This document shows positions 49,346-58,994 of a stretch of 64,000 bases of DNA, piece by piece (the first letter of the stretch is position 1; every line of letters begins with the position of its first letter). Both the position numbers and the translations under genes were made by a program. Origin of the DNA: Kytococcus schroeteri (GTDB lineage: Bacteria; Actinomycetota; Actinomycetes; Actinomycetales; Dermatophilaceae); assembly GCF_042433515.1 (NCBI RefSeq), contig NZ_JBHLVH010000001.1:74576-138575 (forward strand), written 5' to 3'. Under the pieces are notes generated by a model. It searched no databases. It was given only the letters and a program-made list of their open reading frames with translations, and had not been told where the DNA came from.

Positions 49346-50371
49346 ATGAGCGACCAGGGTGCCCCCGCCGCGACCGAGGGCGAGCACGCCCCGCTGGCGA
49401 TCCAGCGGACCACGGAGAAGAACCTCATGGTGTTCTCGGGCCGGGCGCACCCCGGGCTCGCCGCCGACATCGCCCACGAGCTGGGTTCGCAGGTGGTGCC
49501 CACCGAGGCGTACGAGTTCGCCAACGGCGAGCTGTACGTCCGCTACAACGAGTCGGTGCGCGGTTGCGACGCGTTCGTGGTGCAGGCCCACACGGCGCCC
49601 ATCAACACCTGGCTGATGGAGCACCTCATCATGGTGGACGCGCTGAAGCGCGCGTCGGCCAAGCGCATCACCGTGGTGCTGCCCTTCTACGGCTACGCCC
49701 GCCAGGACAAGAAGCACCGCGGCCGCGAGCCGATCTCCGCCCGCCTGGTGGCCGACCTGTTCAAGACCGCCGGTGCCGACCGCCTCATGGCGGTGGACCT
49801 GCACACCGCGCAGATCCAGGGCTTCTTCGACGGGCCGGTGGACCACCTCATGGCCATGCCGATCCTGGCCGACCACGTCAAGGAGAAGTACGGCGACGAG
49901 GACCTCGTGGTCGTCTCCCCGGACGCCGGCCGCATCAAGGTGGCCGAGCAGTGGGCCGAGCGCCTGGGCAACCGGCCCCTGGCGTTCATCCACAAGACGC
50001 GCGACATCACCCGCCCCAACGAGTCCGTGGCCAACCGCGTCATCGGCGAGGTGGAGGGCCGCATGTGCGTGCTCGTGGACGACATGATCGACTCCGGCGG
50101 CACCATCTGCAAGGCCGCCGACGCGCTCATGGAGGCCGGCGCCAAGGGCGTCATCATCGCCGCCACGCACGGCATCCTGTCCGGCCCGGCGGTGCAGCGT
50201 CTGCGTGACTCGGTGGCCCGCGAGGTCATCCTCACCGACACCCTGCCGATCGCCGAGGAGAACCGCTTCGAGGGGCTCACGGTGCTGTCCATCGCGCCGC
50301 TGCTCAGCCAGGCCATCCGCGAGGTGTTCGAGGACGGCTCGGTGACCAAGATGTTCGACGGCCGCGCCTGA
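49346..50371 (+). CDS. prs: Ribose-phosphate pyrophosphokinase
   Basis: 341 residues. Makes PRPP from ribose-5-phosphate and ATP. An extra 25-residue start precedes the fold. FANGELYVRYNESVRGCD, LPFYGYARQDKKHRGREPIS, AVDLHTAQIQGFFD and the PRPP loop VLVDDMIDSGGTI are all present. ATG has GGAGAA upstream. A strong terminator follows, so glmU-prs appear to be one unit. Confidence 0.98.
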   Translation: MSDQGAPAATEGEHAPLAIQRTTEKNLMVFSGRAHPGLAADIAHELGSQVVPTEAYEFANGELYVRYNESVRGCDAFVVQAHTAPINTWLMEHLIMVDALKRASAKRITVVLPFYGYARQDKKHRGREPISARLVADLFKTAGADRLMAVDLHTAQIQGFFDGPVDHLMAMPILADHVKEKYGDEDLVVVSPDAGRIKVAEQWAERLGNRPLAFIHKTRDITRPNESVANRVIGEVEGRMCVLVDDMIDSGGTICKAADALMEAGAKGVIIAATHGILSGPAVQRLRDSVAREVILTDTLPIAEENRFEGLTVLSIAPLLSQAIREVFEDGSVTKMFDGRA

Positions 50372-50403
50372 CGCGGCGCCCGCACCCGCCCCCGGGGCGG
50401 GAC

Positions 50404-50442
50404 AGCGGTGGCCGGGGCCGGATTTCGGCCCCGGCCACCGCT
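50404..50442 (+). terminator. Hairpin terminator after prs
   Basis: Perfect 17-bp stem beginning AGCGGTGGCCGGGGCCG with a five-base loop. TACACT, a likely -10 for rplY, follows at 50448. Confidence 0.88.
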
Positions 50443-50596
50443 GCGTCTACACTTCCTCGCACTGAGCTTCGGCGAGGGGCCGCCCACAGGGGCAGGCCCG
50501 TGATCGACGCGGCGACGAACCCAGGCCCTGCACTCCACGGGGCAGGTCTTCCTCGCGGCCCTCGCCACCCCACCGAGGAACACCTGAGGAGAGCAC

Positions 50597-51268
50597 ATGG
50601 CCGGCAAGACCATCCAGATCAACTGCACCGAGCGCACCACCTTCGGCAAGGGCGCTGCCCGCCAGGTCCGTCGCGAGGGCGGCATCCCCGCCGTCGTCTA
50701 CGGCCACGGCGAGGGCCCCTTCCACGTCGTGCTGCCGGGCCACGAGGCCTTCATCGCCCTGCGCCACACCAACGCCCTGATGACCCTGACCTGGGGTTCC
50801 GGTGAGGACCGCCTGGTGCTGGCCAAGGACGTGCAGCGCGACCCGATCAAGCCGATCATCGAGCACGTCGACTTCGTCATCGTGAACCGCCACGAGAAGG
50901 TGGACGTGGACGTCACCATCCACGTGGAGGGCGAGGCCGCCCCGGAGACCGTCGTCTCCGTGCCCACCTCGACCGTCACCGTCAGCGCCCCTGTGCTGGA
51001 CATCCCGGAGTCCATCGTCGTCTCCGTCGAGGGCGCCGAGGCCGGCACCCTGGTGCACGCCTCCGACCTGGAGCTGCCGGAGGGCGTCGAGCTCGTCACC
51101 GACCCGGAGGAGACCATCGTCAACGTCTCCGAGACCATCTCCGCCGAGGCCCTGGAGGCCGAGCTCGCCGAGGCCGAGGAGGAGGCCGGCATCGAGCACG
51201 ACGAGTCCGACGAGGAGGCCGCCGAGGCTGCCGAGTCCGAGGGTGGCGAGGACGAGAAGTCCGAGTGA
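50597..51268 (+). CDS. rplY: 50S ribosomal protein L25/general stress protein Ctc
   Basis: 223 residues. The L25 domain binds 5S rRNA (RTTFGKGAARQVRREGGIPAVVYG); the long Ctc-type beta-domain follows (IIEHVDFVIVNRHEKVDVDV, LVHASDLELPEGVELV). A highly acidic tail of about 35 residues ends the protein. The ATG is preceded by GAGGAG about ten bases upstream. Confidence 0.96.
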   Translation: MAGKTIQINCTERTTFGKGAARQVRREGGIPAVVYGHGEGPFHVVLPGHEAFIALRHTNALMTLTWGSGEDRLVLAKDVQRDPIKPIIEHVDFVIVNRHEKVDVDVTIHVEGEAAPETVVSVPTSTVTVSAPVLDIPESIVVSVEGAEAGTLVHASDLELPEGVELVTDPEETIVNVSETISAEALEAELAEAEEEAGIEHDESDEEAAEAAESEGGEDEKSE

Positions 51269-51371
51269 CCTGCCGCGCCGTCCCCCGGCGCACCGTGTGA
51301 CGCGGGGCCCTGCCACGATGGTGGGGCCCCGCACCCGTGTCCGGCGGGGTGCCGCCGAGGAAGGACGTCCG

Positions 51372-51980
<609 letters not shown>

Positions 51981-51994
51981 GCGCGGCGCGGGGC

Positions 51995-52921
51995 TCACCA
52001 GGTCTCGCTGGCCAGCACGCGGGCGGACTCGCCCTGCCCGGTGCCGTGCAGCACCACCATGCCGCCCTTGCGCATGCCGGTGCGCGCGAGGTCCAGCACC
52101 GTGGCCTCCTCGGGGGAGCCGGGCTCGGTGTGCTCGGCGGCGGCCTCCAGCATCGAGGGGAGCACCGGGCCGTGGGAGCACAGCACCGTGCTGCGCCCCT
52201 TGGCCAGTGCCTTGCGCACGTGCCGGGCGGCCTTGTGCGGCTCGGCCTCGAAGCCCTCCTCGGACAGGCCCCGCTTGAGCCGCGGCTTGAGGGCGGAGAG
52301 GGCCACGAAGGGGGCGACCGTGTCGGTGCAACGGGCCGACGGGGAGGACACGATGCGGTCCACCCCGAAGGCCTGCAGCGTGGTGGCCAGCACCTTGGCG
52401 TCCTCGAAGCCGCGGGGCACCAGGGGTCGCTCCCAGTCCGGGCCGTCCCAGCGGCGGCGCTCCAGGGCCAGGGCGTGGCGCAGCACCACCAGCACCCAGG
52501 TGTCCAGCATGCCGTGGTCGTCCAGCTCCAGCAGCCGGTCCAGCTGCTCGCGGTCGTGGGGGTAGCTGATGCGGCGCCGGGCCTGGTCCGGGGACAGCCA
52601 GGCCACCTCGTCGACCTCGTGCTGCAGGTCGCCCAGGTCGCCGGTGACCCGGCCGGCCCAGTAGTGCACCTGCTTCACGCCGCCGCTCGGCATCCGATAG
52701 CGGGCGGTGGGCAGCGGCAGACCCAGGCTCACCTGCAGGGAGGCCTCCTCGGCCACCTCGCGGGCGGCCGTCCACGGCAGCAGCTCGCCGGGGTCCAGCT
52801 TGCCCTTGGGCCAGCTCCAGTCGTCGTAGTGGGGCCGGTGCACCATCGCCACCTGCAGGCGACCACGGCGCCGGCGCCAGGGCACGGCGCCGGCGGCCTG
52901 GACGACGCGTTCGCGGGTCAT
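51995..52921 (-). CDS. NUDIX hydrolase fused to histidine phosphatase
   Basis: 308 residues. The N-terminal NUDIX box GKLDPGELLPWTAAREVAEEA (GX5EX7REVAEE; Ser replaces the usual last Gly) and a C-terminal SixA-like phosphatase domain with VLRHALALERR (RHA), SSPSARCTDT and LCSHGPVLPS. This is the MutT1-type layout known from mycobacteria, which acts on 8-oxo-dGTP and diadenosine polyphosphates. ATG 52921 overlaps the ppk1 stop (ATGA), so the two are coupled. Confidence 0.95.
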   Translation of the reverse strand: MTRERVVQAAGAVPWRRRRGRLQVAMVHRPHYDDWSWPKGKLDPGELLPWTAAREVAEEASLQVSLGLPLPTARYRMPSGGVKQVHYWAGRVTGDLGDLQHEVDEVAWLSPDQARRRISYPHDREQLDRLLELDDHGMLDTWVLVVLRHALALERRRWDGPDWERPLVPRGFEDAKVLATTLQAFGVDRIVSSPSARCTDTVAPFVALSALKPRLKRGLSEEGFEAEPHKAARHVRKALAKGRSTVLCSHGPVLPSMLEAAAEHTEPGSPEEATVLDLARTGMRKGGMVVLHGTGQGESARVLASETW

Positions 52922-55188
52922 CGGCGGCTCTCCTTGCGTGCGCGGGTGTAGTGCTTCTCCATCTCGAAGTGCATCTCCTTCAGGGGACGTCCCTCGCCGT
53001 CGGTGTGTCGTCGGGTCCACAGGCCGTCGCCGTCGAGCTCCCAGCAGGCGGTGTCGGGCGCGAAGGCGGTGTCGAACAGCCAGTCCACGTGGTGCACGTG
53101 GTCCACGTCCTGCAGCCGCACCATCGCCTCCACCCGCCGGTCCAGGTTGCGCGGCATCATGTCCGGCGACCCGATGAAGGCGCGCACCGGGTTGTGCGGG
53201 TCGCCCGGGACCCCCACCACGAGCGCGCGACTGTGCTCCAGCAGCCGCCCCACGATCGAACGGACGCGGATGTTCTCGCTGAGGCCGGGCAGGCCGGGGC
53301 GCACCGTGCAGATGCCGCGCACCCACAGGTCCACCTCCACCCCGGCCCCAGAGGCCCGGTAGAGCGCGTCGACGACCTCCTGGTCCACCAGCCCGTTGCC
53401 CTTGAGGCGGACGCGGGCCCGGTGCCCCGCCCGGGCGCGCGCGCACTGCTGCTCCACCAGCTCCAGCACGCCCGTGCGGGCCGTGTGGGGACCCACCAGC
53501 AGCCGGGAGAAACGGGCCCCGGGGGCAATCCCGGAGAGCTGGTTGAACAGACGGGTCACGTCCTCGGTGACCTCGGGGTCGCAGGTGAGCAGGCCGAGGT
53601 CCTCGAACACCCGGGCCGTCCCGGGGTTGTAGTTGCCGGAGCCCACGTGGGCGTAGCGCTGCAGCCCGCCACGCTCCTGGCGCACCACGAGGCACACCTT
53701 GGCGTGCGTCTTGAGCCCCACCTGGCCGTAGACCACGTGCACCCCGGCGCGCTCCAGCTCACGCGCCCAGCTGATGTTGTTCTCCTCGTCGAACCGGGCC
53801 TTGATCTCCACCACCGCGAGCACCTGCTTGCCGGCCTCGGCCGCGTCCACCAGGGCGCCGATGATGGGCGAGTTTCCGTTGGTGCGGTAGAGGGTCTGCT
53901 TGATGGCCAGCACGTCGGGGTCGGCGGCGGCCTGCTCGAGGAAGCGCTGCACGGAGGTGCTGAACGAGTCGTAGGGGTGGTGCAGCAGCACGTCGCGGTC
54001 CCGCATCGCGCTCAGCACGTCGACCTCGGTGGCGCTCTCCACGGGCGCGAGGTCGGAGTGGGTGTGCGCCTGCATCACCGGCCAGCGCAGGGGCATCAGG
54101 TGCAGGTCGGCCAGCGTCTCCAGGCCCCGCAGGTCCAGTGGGCCGGGGAGGACGTACACGTCCGGGCCGGCCACGCGGAGCTGCCGCTTCAGCATCGAGA
54201 GCACCTCGGGGGTCATCGACGCCTCGGTCTCCAACCGGACCGGGGGGCCCTGGCGCCGGCGGGTGAGCTCGCGCTCCAGGGCGGTGAGGAGGTTCTCCGA
54301 CCCGTCCTCGTCCAGGGCCAGGTCCTCGTTGCGCGTGACCCGGAAGGTGTAGGTCGAGCGCACCTCCATGCCGGGGAAGAGCAGGGACAGGTGCGCCCCG
54401 ATGAGGTCCTCGATGGGCAGGAAGCGGATGCCCGACTCCGAGCGGACCAGCACCTCGTCGCTCTCGTGGACCCCGAGCCCGTGGCAGACGCGCAGCAGCC
54501 GGGGGAGGGCCGGGGGGACCTTCACCCGGGCGAAGTGGTCGCTGAGGGTCCGGGGGTCGGTGAGGGTGACGGCGAGGTTCAGCGAGAGGCCGGAGATGTA
54601 CGGGAAGGGGTGGGCGGGGTCCACCGCGAGCGGGGTGAGCACGGGGTAGACCTGCTCCACGAAGAGGTCCTCGAAGTACTGCTTCTCGTGCGCCGCGAGC
54701 TCCTCCCAGCGCACCACCCGCACGTTCTCCCGGTCCAGGGCCGGCAGGACGTCGTCGTGGAGGAGGCGCGCGTGCTCGTCCATGAGAGCGTGCGCGCAGC
54801 GGCCCACGGTCGCGAGCACCTCGTGGGGGTCCTGGCCGGAGGGGGTGCGGACCGCCAAGCCGGTGGCGATGCGCCGCTGGAGCCCGGCGACGCGCACCAT
54901 GAAGAACTCGTCGAGGTTGCGGGCGAAGATCGCCAGAAAGCGCACGCGCTCCAGCAGGGGGATGGTGCGGTCGGCCGCGAGCTCGAGGACCCGCTCGTTG
55001 AACTGCAGCCAGCTCGTCTCACGCTCGAGGAAGCGGTCGGCGGGGAGGTCCCCGTCCGCACCTGGGACCGTGTGCACCGCCCGGGGCCGAGGGGGGTGGA
55101 TGATGCGGGAGCCCCTTCGCTGCGTCGACGGGGCTCCGGGGTCGTGCTCCTGGGGTGAGTCCGCTCCAGGAGCTGTCGAGTCCACCAT
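52918..55188 (-). CDS. ppk: Polyphosphate kinase 1
   Basis: 756 residues. Reversibly polymerises ATP gamma-phosphate to polyphosphate. RETSWLQFNERVLELA at the head domain, ARNLDEFFMVRVAG, VVEIKARFDEENNI, and the catalytic-His stretch GLKTHAKVCLVVR, then HVGSGNYNPGTARVFEDLGLLT. I chose ATG 55188: TACGAT (minus strand, 55196-55201) is a -10 seven bases upstream, and the alternative ATG 55197 overlaps it. Its stop overlaps the NUDIX gene. Confidence 0.96.
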   Translation of the reverse strand: MVDSTAPGADSPQEHDPGAPSTQRRGSRIIHPPRPRAVHTVPGADGDLPADRFLERETSWLQFNERVLELAADRTIPLLERVRFLAIFARNLDEFFMVRVAGLQRRIATGLAVRTPSGQDPHEVLATVGRCAHALMDEHARLLHDDVLPALDRENVRVVRWEELAAHEKQYFEDLFVEQVYPVLTPLAVDPAHPFPYISGLSLNLAVTLTDPRTLSDHFARVKVPPALPRLLRVCHGLGVHESDEVLVRSESGIRFLPIEDLIGAHLSLLFPGMEVRSTYTFRVTRNEDLALDEDGSENLLTALERELTRRRQGPPVRLETEASMTPEVLSMLKRQLRVAGPDVYVLPGPLDLRGLETLADLHLMPLRWPVMQAHTHSDLAPVESATEVDVLSAMRDRDVLLHHPYDSFSTSVQRFLEQAAADPDVLAIKQTLYRTNGNSPIIGALVDAAEAGKQVLAVVEIKARFDEENNISWARELERAGVHVVYGQVGLKTHAKVCLVVRQERGGLQRYAHVGSGNYNPGTARVFEDLGLLTCDPEVTEDVTRLFNQLSGIAPGARFSRLLVGPHTARTGVLELVEQQCARARAGHRARVRLKGNGLVDQEVVDALYRASGAGVEVDLWVRGICTVRPGLPGLSENIRVRSIVGRLLEHSRALVVGVPGDPHNPVRAFIGSPDMMPRNLDRRVEAMVRLQDVDHVHHVDWLFDTAFAPDTACWELDGDGLWTRRHTDGEGRPLKEMHFEMEKHYTRARKESRR

Positions 55189-55230
55189 GCCGCCCATCGT
55201 AGGAGGGCCCGGCGGTGCGCTGCCGGCCCC

Positions 55231-56121
55231 TCAGGCGGCGGGGCCGTACTGCACGTCCACCGCGGCACGCTCGAACCCGAGCCGGCCGTAGGTGCTCACC
55301 GCTGCCTCGTTGTCGCCGTCCACGTAGAGCTCCACGGTCTCCACGCCCTGCCCGGCCAGGTGGTGCAGGCCCACGAGGGTCGCCGCCCGACCCAGGCCCT
55401 CACCCTGCCGGTCGGGGTCCACGCCCACCACGTACACCTCGCCGACGGGCAGCTCGTCGACCTTGGTCCAGTGGAAGCCCACCAGCTCGCCCTCGTGCTG
55501 CTCGTCCACCAGGAGCAGGAAGCCGGCGGGGTCGAACCAGCCCTCCTCGGTGCGGGCGGTGAGGTCCTCCTGCGTCATCCGCCCCTGCTCGGCGTGGTCG
55601 GCGAACGCCCGGGCGTTGAGGCGCAGCCAGGCCGCGTCGTCCCGGCCGGGCTCGAAGGCGCGCACCGAGACCCCCTCTGGCAGCCGCACCGGCGGCAGCT
55701 CGGAGAACTCCCCGGCGACGGGCCGCTCCATCCGCCACAGGGACCGCAGCGGCACCAGGTCGCGGGACGCGGCCAGGCGCCGGCCCCCGTCCAGGTCCCC
55801 GTGGGCCCACAGGCGCAGCTGCGGGTCCACCTCGCGCAGGGCGTCCAGGAGGCTGCCGCCCAGGCCGGCGCGGCGCACCTCCGGGTCGGTCACCACCTCG
55901 GCGGACCCGTGGGCGAGGGTGCCGTAGCCCACGAGACGGTCCCCCTCGGTGGCCAGCACGTGGGTGCGCCCCGGGGTGCGGTGGCGCAGCGCCAGCAGCG
56001 ACTCCTCGTTGAGGGGGTCGACCCCGTCGGCCCGCCCGGCCCGGCGTGCCAGCTCGGCCACGGCCTGCAGCTCGGCGTCGGTGAGAGTCTCGGCGGGGCG
56101 GTGTGTCAGGTCCGGCGACAT
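55231..56121 (-). CDS. mshD: Mycothiol synthase
   Basis: 296 residues, tandem GNAT domains. N-terminal half: ELARRAGRADGVDPLNEESLL, EVVTDPEVRRAGLGGSLLDALR. C-terminal half: NARAFADHAEQGRMTQEDL, VYVVGVDPDRQGEGLGRAATL, ETVELYVDGDNEAAVSTYGRLGF. Acetylates Cys-GlcN-Ins, the last step of mycothiol synthesis. ATG 56121 lies six bases after TGGAAT. Diagnostic of an actinobacterium. Confidence 0.96.
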   Translation of the reverse strand: MSPDLTHRPAETLTDAELQAVAELARRAGRADGVDPLNEESLLALRHRTPGRTHVLATEGDRLVGYGTLAHGSAEVVTDPEVRRAGLGGSLLDALREVDPQLRLWAHGDLDGGRRLAASRDLVPLRSLWRMERPVAGEFSELPPVRLPEGVSVRAFEPGRDDAAWLRLNARAFADHAEQGRMTQEDLTARTEEGWFDPAGFLLLVDEQHEGELVGFHWTKVDELPVGEVYVVGVDPDRQGEGLGRAATLVGLHHLAGQGVETVELYVDGDNEAAVSTYGRLGFERAAVDVQYGPAA

Positions 56122-56355
56122 TGGTCCATTCCACCACGGCGCCGCGTCACCGGCGGGGCTGGATGCGGTGACCCGGGTCGCCCGCGGCGCGGAGGGGGGC
56201 CTCCCGCGGGCCGAGCGCGTCGAGCGTCGGGGCCGGGCGGACGCCGCCTCCGGGACGAACCGTGAGGACGGGGGGCAGTGCCGTAGGTTACGGGCAGCGG
56301 GGCGCCCGGCCCCGTTCCCGCACCCGTTCCCCGTGCCGCCCCCTTGGAGGTCCCC

Positions 56356-57156
56356 GTGCCGTCCCAGGCCCCGCTCCCCGGAGATGCCGGCGCCCCTGCC
56401 GAGCGCGGGCGCGTGACGGCTGCCCTGGCCGCCGGGGCCACGGCCTCGACCCTGGCCCTCACGGCGTGGGGCGGGGAGCCCCTGCTCACGACGGCCGTGG
56501 CCGCCGTCGTCGGTGCGGCGGTGGCCCTGGGCTGGGGCCGGATGCTGGACCTGCCCGCCCCGCGCGGGACCGTCGCGGTGCTGCTCGTCGTGGTGGCGCT
56601 GGCCGTGGCCGCGGCCCTGACCAGTCGCCTCGACGACCGGGCCTTCGGGGTCTCGGTGTGGTGGGCACTGCCGGTGGCCGGTGGGGTGTGGGCCTCCCTG
56701 GCGCACCAGGTGTGGCGCGGCGACGGCCGGCCGCGTGTGGTGGACGTGCTCACCGCGGAGGTGTTCGCCGTCCTCGTGGTGGTGGCCGGCTTCCTCTGGG
56801 GCTGGTCCGGGCCGGCCACCGTGGCCGTGGCTGCCCTGGGGGTGCTGGTGACCGCCGTCGGTGACGCCCTCCTGCCGACGCGCCGGTGGTGGGCCTGGGC
56901 AGGGGGCGCGGCCGTGGCCACCGCAGCCGCCCTGCTGCTCGGCGGCTGGCAGCACCTGAGCGGTGCCGGTCGGGTGCTCCTCGTGGGGGCGGCGCTCGTG
57001 GCGCCGGCCGTCTCGCAGGCCACCCGGCTGGTGCTGCTGCGCCTGCCCGCGGTGGCCAGCGGTGCCTCCGGGGGCGTCGTCGCGGGGCTCGTGAGTGTGG
57101 CGCTCACGGGTATCGTTGCGGGCCTGTCCGCGATGCTGGGCCCGGTCCTCGCCTGA
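56356..57156 (+). CDS. Hypothetical multi-pass membrane protein
   Basis: 266 residues, mostly hydrophobic, with seven or eight Ala/Val/Leu-rich segments. No charged catalytic pattern stands out; a conserved-looking RMLDLPAPRGTVAVLL loop lies near residue 64. I do not recognise the family. GTG 56356 has TTGGAGG five bases upstream. It is followed by the nitrobindin-like gene after 39 bases, possibly one unit. Confidence 0.7.
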   Translation: MPSQAPLPGDAGAPAERGRVTAALAAGATASTLALTAWGGEPLLTTAVAAVVGAAVALGWGRMLDLPAPRGTVAVLLVVVALAVAAALTSRLDDRAFGVSVWWALPVAGGVWASLAHQVWRGDGRPRVVDVLTAEVFAVLVVVAGFLWGWSGPATVAVAALGVLVTAVGDALLPTRRWWAWAGGAAVATAAALLLGGWQHLSGAGRVLLVGAALVAPAVSQATRLVLLRLPAVASGASGGVVAGLVSVALTGIVAGLSAMLGPVLA

Positions 57157-57195
57157 TCGACGGCCCACCCGCCCACCCCGTCACGCAGGAGCGCC

Positions 57196-57705
57196 ATGGT
57201 CTTCACCATCGACCCCGACATGTCCCCCCGCCTGGCCCCGCTGGCCTGGCTCCTCGGCCGCTGGGAGGGCGCCGGTGTGGTCGGCTACCCCGACCGCGAG
57301 TCGGGCAACTTCGGCCAGGAGCTCGTGGCCACCCACGACGGGCAGGACTACATCACCTGGACCAGCCGTGCGTGGATGCTCGACGAGGACGGGCGCCCCG
57401 GGGAGGTCCTCGCCGTGGAGAGCGGCTTCTGGCGCCCCGAGGGGGAGGACGGCGAGTTCGTGCTGCTCCTGGCCCACCCCACCGGCTACGTGGAGCAGTA
57501 CTTCGGCCAGCGTCACCCGGAGCGTCCCAGCATCGAGCTGGCCACCGACGGCATCCTGCGCACGGCGGGCGCCGCGGAGTACACCGCGGCCAAGCGGCTC
57601 TACGGCCTGGTGAACGGCGACCTCATGTGGGTGATGGACATGGCCTACGGCGGTCACCCCCTCACCAGCCACATGTCGGCGCAGCTCAAGCGCGTGGAGG
57701 GCTGA
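57196..57705 (+). CDS. Nitrobindin/FABP-like heme-binding protein
   Basis: 169 residues. LAPLAWLLGRWEGAGVVGYP is the GxWxGxG signature of nitrobindin-like beta-barrels, and the C-terminal VMDMAYGGHPLTSHMSAQLKR carries the histidine that in the family ligates ferric heme. Members isomerise peroxynitrite or scavenge NO. Starts with ATG after CAGGAG. A strong bidirectional terminator follows. Confidence 0.88.
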   Translation: MVFTIDPDMSPRLAPLAWLLGRWEGAGVVGYPDRESGNFGQELVATHDGQDYITWTSRAWMLDEDGRPGEVLAVESGFWRPEGEDGEFVLLLAHPTGYVEQYFGQRHPERPSIELATDGILRTAGAAEYTAAKRLYGLVNGDLMWVMDMAYGGHPLTSHMSAQLKRVEG

Positions 57706-57724
57706 GGCCGGCACCTCCCGGGAC

Positions 57725-57767
57725 GCACGGAGGGCTCGCACCCCGCTGGGGTGCGAGCCCTCCGTGC
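57725..57767. terminator. Bidirectional hairpin terminator
   Basis: Perfect 20-bp stem (GCACGGAGGGCTCGCACCCC and complement) with a GCT loop, between converging nitrobindin-like and LCP genes. Confidence 0.9.
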
Positions 57768-57778
57768 CTGGGCCACCC

Positions 57779-58930
57779 TCAGAGCGAGTCGTTCCGCACC
57801 TTCTCGCCGAGCGCGCGGATACCCGCCCAGTCCGGGACGACGATGCTCTGGCGCCCGTCGGGCGACCAGCCGATGCTCGCCCAGGGGGCGGTCTGGTAGG
57901 TCACCGTGCCGCCACCGGTGATGAACCTGCGCCCGATGCCGCGGATCTCCTTCGGCGAGAGGCCGGCGCTCACCCGGACGTTGCGGGTGCTGGCGTCCAG
58001 GATCCGCTGCACCTTGTTGGGGTTCCGTGCCACCTCGGCACTGCGGGCCGCGTCGAAGACGCCGCTGAGCACGGCCATCTGCCGCTCACCACGCCCCATG
58101 TCGCCCAGCTTCAGGGTCTTGCGCTCGCGGACGAACCGCAGGGCCTCGGCCCCGTCGTCCAGACGGACGGTGCCCTCGGGGAACTCAGGGGAGGGCTGCG
58201 GATTGCGGACGGTCACGCCACCGAGGGCGTCCACGGTGGACGAGAAGCTCTCGAAGTCGGTGACGACGACGTCGGTCACCGGCACGTCGAGCGCACCCTG
58301 GAAGGTCTGCGCCAGCAGCGGGGCACCGCCGGCGGAGTAGGCGTAGTTGAGCTTGTCGAAGCCGTGGCCGGGGATCGGCACCCAGAGGTCGCGGGGGAAG
58401 TGCACGAGCGTCACCTTGCTCCCCGAGGCGTTCATGTGGGCCAGGATCATGACGTCCGAACGGACGGCCCCGTTGCTGCGCCCGTCGTCCTCGCCCACGA
58501 TGAGGATGTTGCGGGTGCCCTCGGCGCCGCGGCTGGGGTTCTGGGCCTTCTCGGCGGAGTCGCTCGGCGCCGTGACGGTGCCCTTCGCGCCCTTGTCCGG
58601 CTTCCCGTCACCGGTGACGTCCTTGAGGTACCGCGAGGCCTTCTCGGTCCCGCCCCCGTCCGTGCCGGAGCCCTTGCCGTCGCCCGTCGGGCTCTCGGTG
58701 CCACCGTCGCCGCCGTTGTCCGGGGGCGTGCTCGGGGTGGTGGTGGATGGCAGCAGCTGGTCGTCCACGGTGATGTTCTTCTCGAGGGTGTCGTTGGCGC
58801 GCCACACCCAGACGGCGGCCAGCACCAGCAGGAGGGCCAACAGCGCCGCGACGGTGCCGCACCCCCAGCGCCACCAACGGCGCCCGCCGTGGCCGCGCTG
58901 GCGGGTCGTCTCCGGGATCTTCGTACTCAT
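57779..58930 (-). CDS. LytR-CpsA-Psr (LCP) family cell-wall ligase
   Basis: 383 residues. A basic start, one TM segment (about 23-45), a Thr/Gly/Pro-rich linker, then the LCP domain: ILIVGEDDGRSNGAVRSDVMIL, TLVHFPRDLWVPIPGHG, KLNYAYSAGGAPLL, LDDGAEALRFVRERK. LCP enzymes attach polyprenyl-linked polymers to peptidoglycan. The linker contains DVTGDGKPD, an EF-hand-like calcium loop. ATG 58930 lies seven bases after TACTGT, so it is leaderless. Confidence 0.93.
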   Translation of the reverse strand: MSTKIPETTRQRGHGGRRWWRWGCGTVAALLALLLVLAAVWVWRANDTLEKNITVDDQLLPSTTTPSTPPDNGGDGGTESPTGDGKGSGTDGGGTEKASRYLKDVTGDGKPDKGAKGTVTAPSDSAEKAQNPSRGAEGTRNILIVGEDDGRSNGAVRSDVMILAHMNASGSKVTLVHFPRDLWVPIPGHGFDKLNYAYSAGGAPLLAQTFQGALDVPVTDVVVTDFESFSSTVDALGGVTVRNPQPSPEFPEGTVRLDDGAEALRFVRERKTLKLGDMGRGERQMAVLSGVFDAARSAEVARNPNKVQRILDASTRNVRVSAGLSPKEIRGIGRRFITGGGTVTYQTAPWASIGWSPDGRQSIVVPDWAGIRALGEKVRNDSL

Positions 58931-58994
58931 GGCGGACACAGTAGGGGCCCCGGCTGGGAAGGGCCGGCGACCTGCGCGCGTTGGCCGGAGTGTG

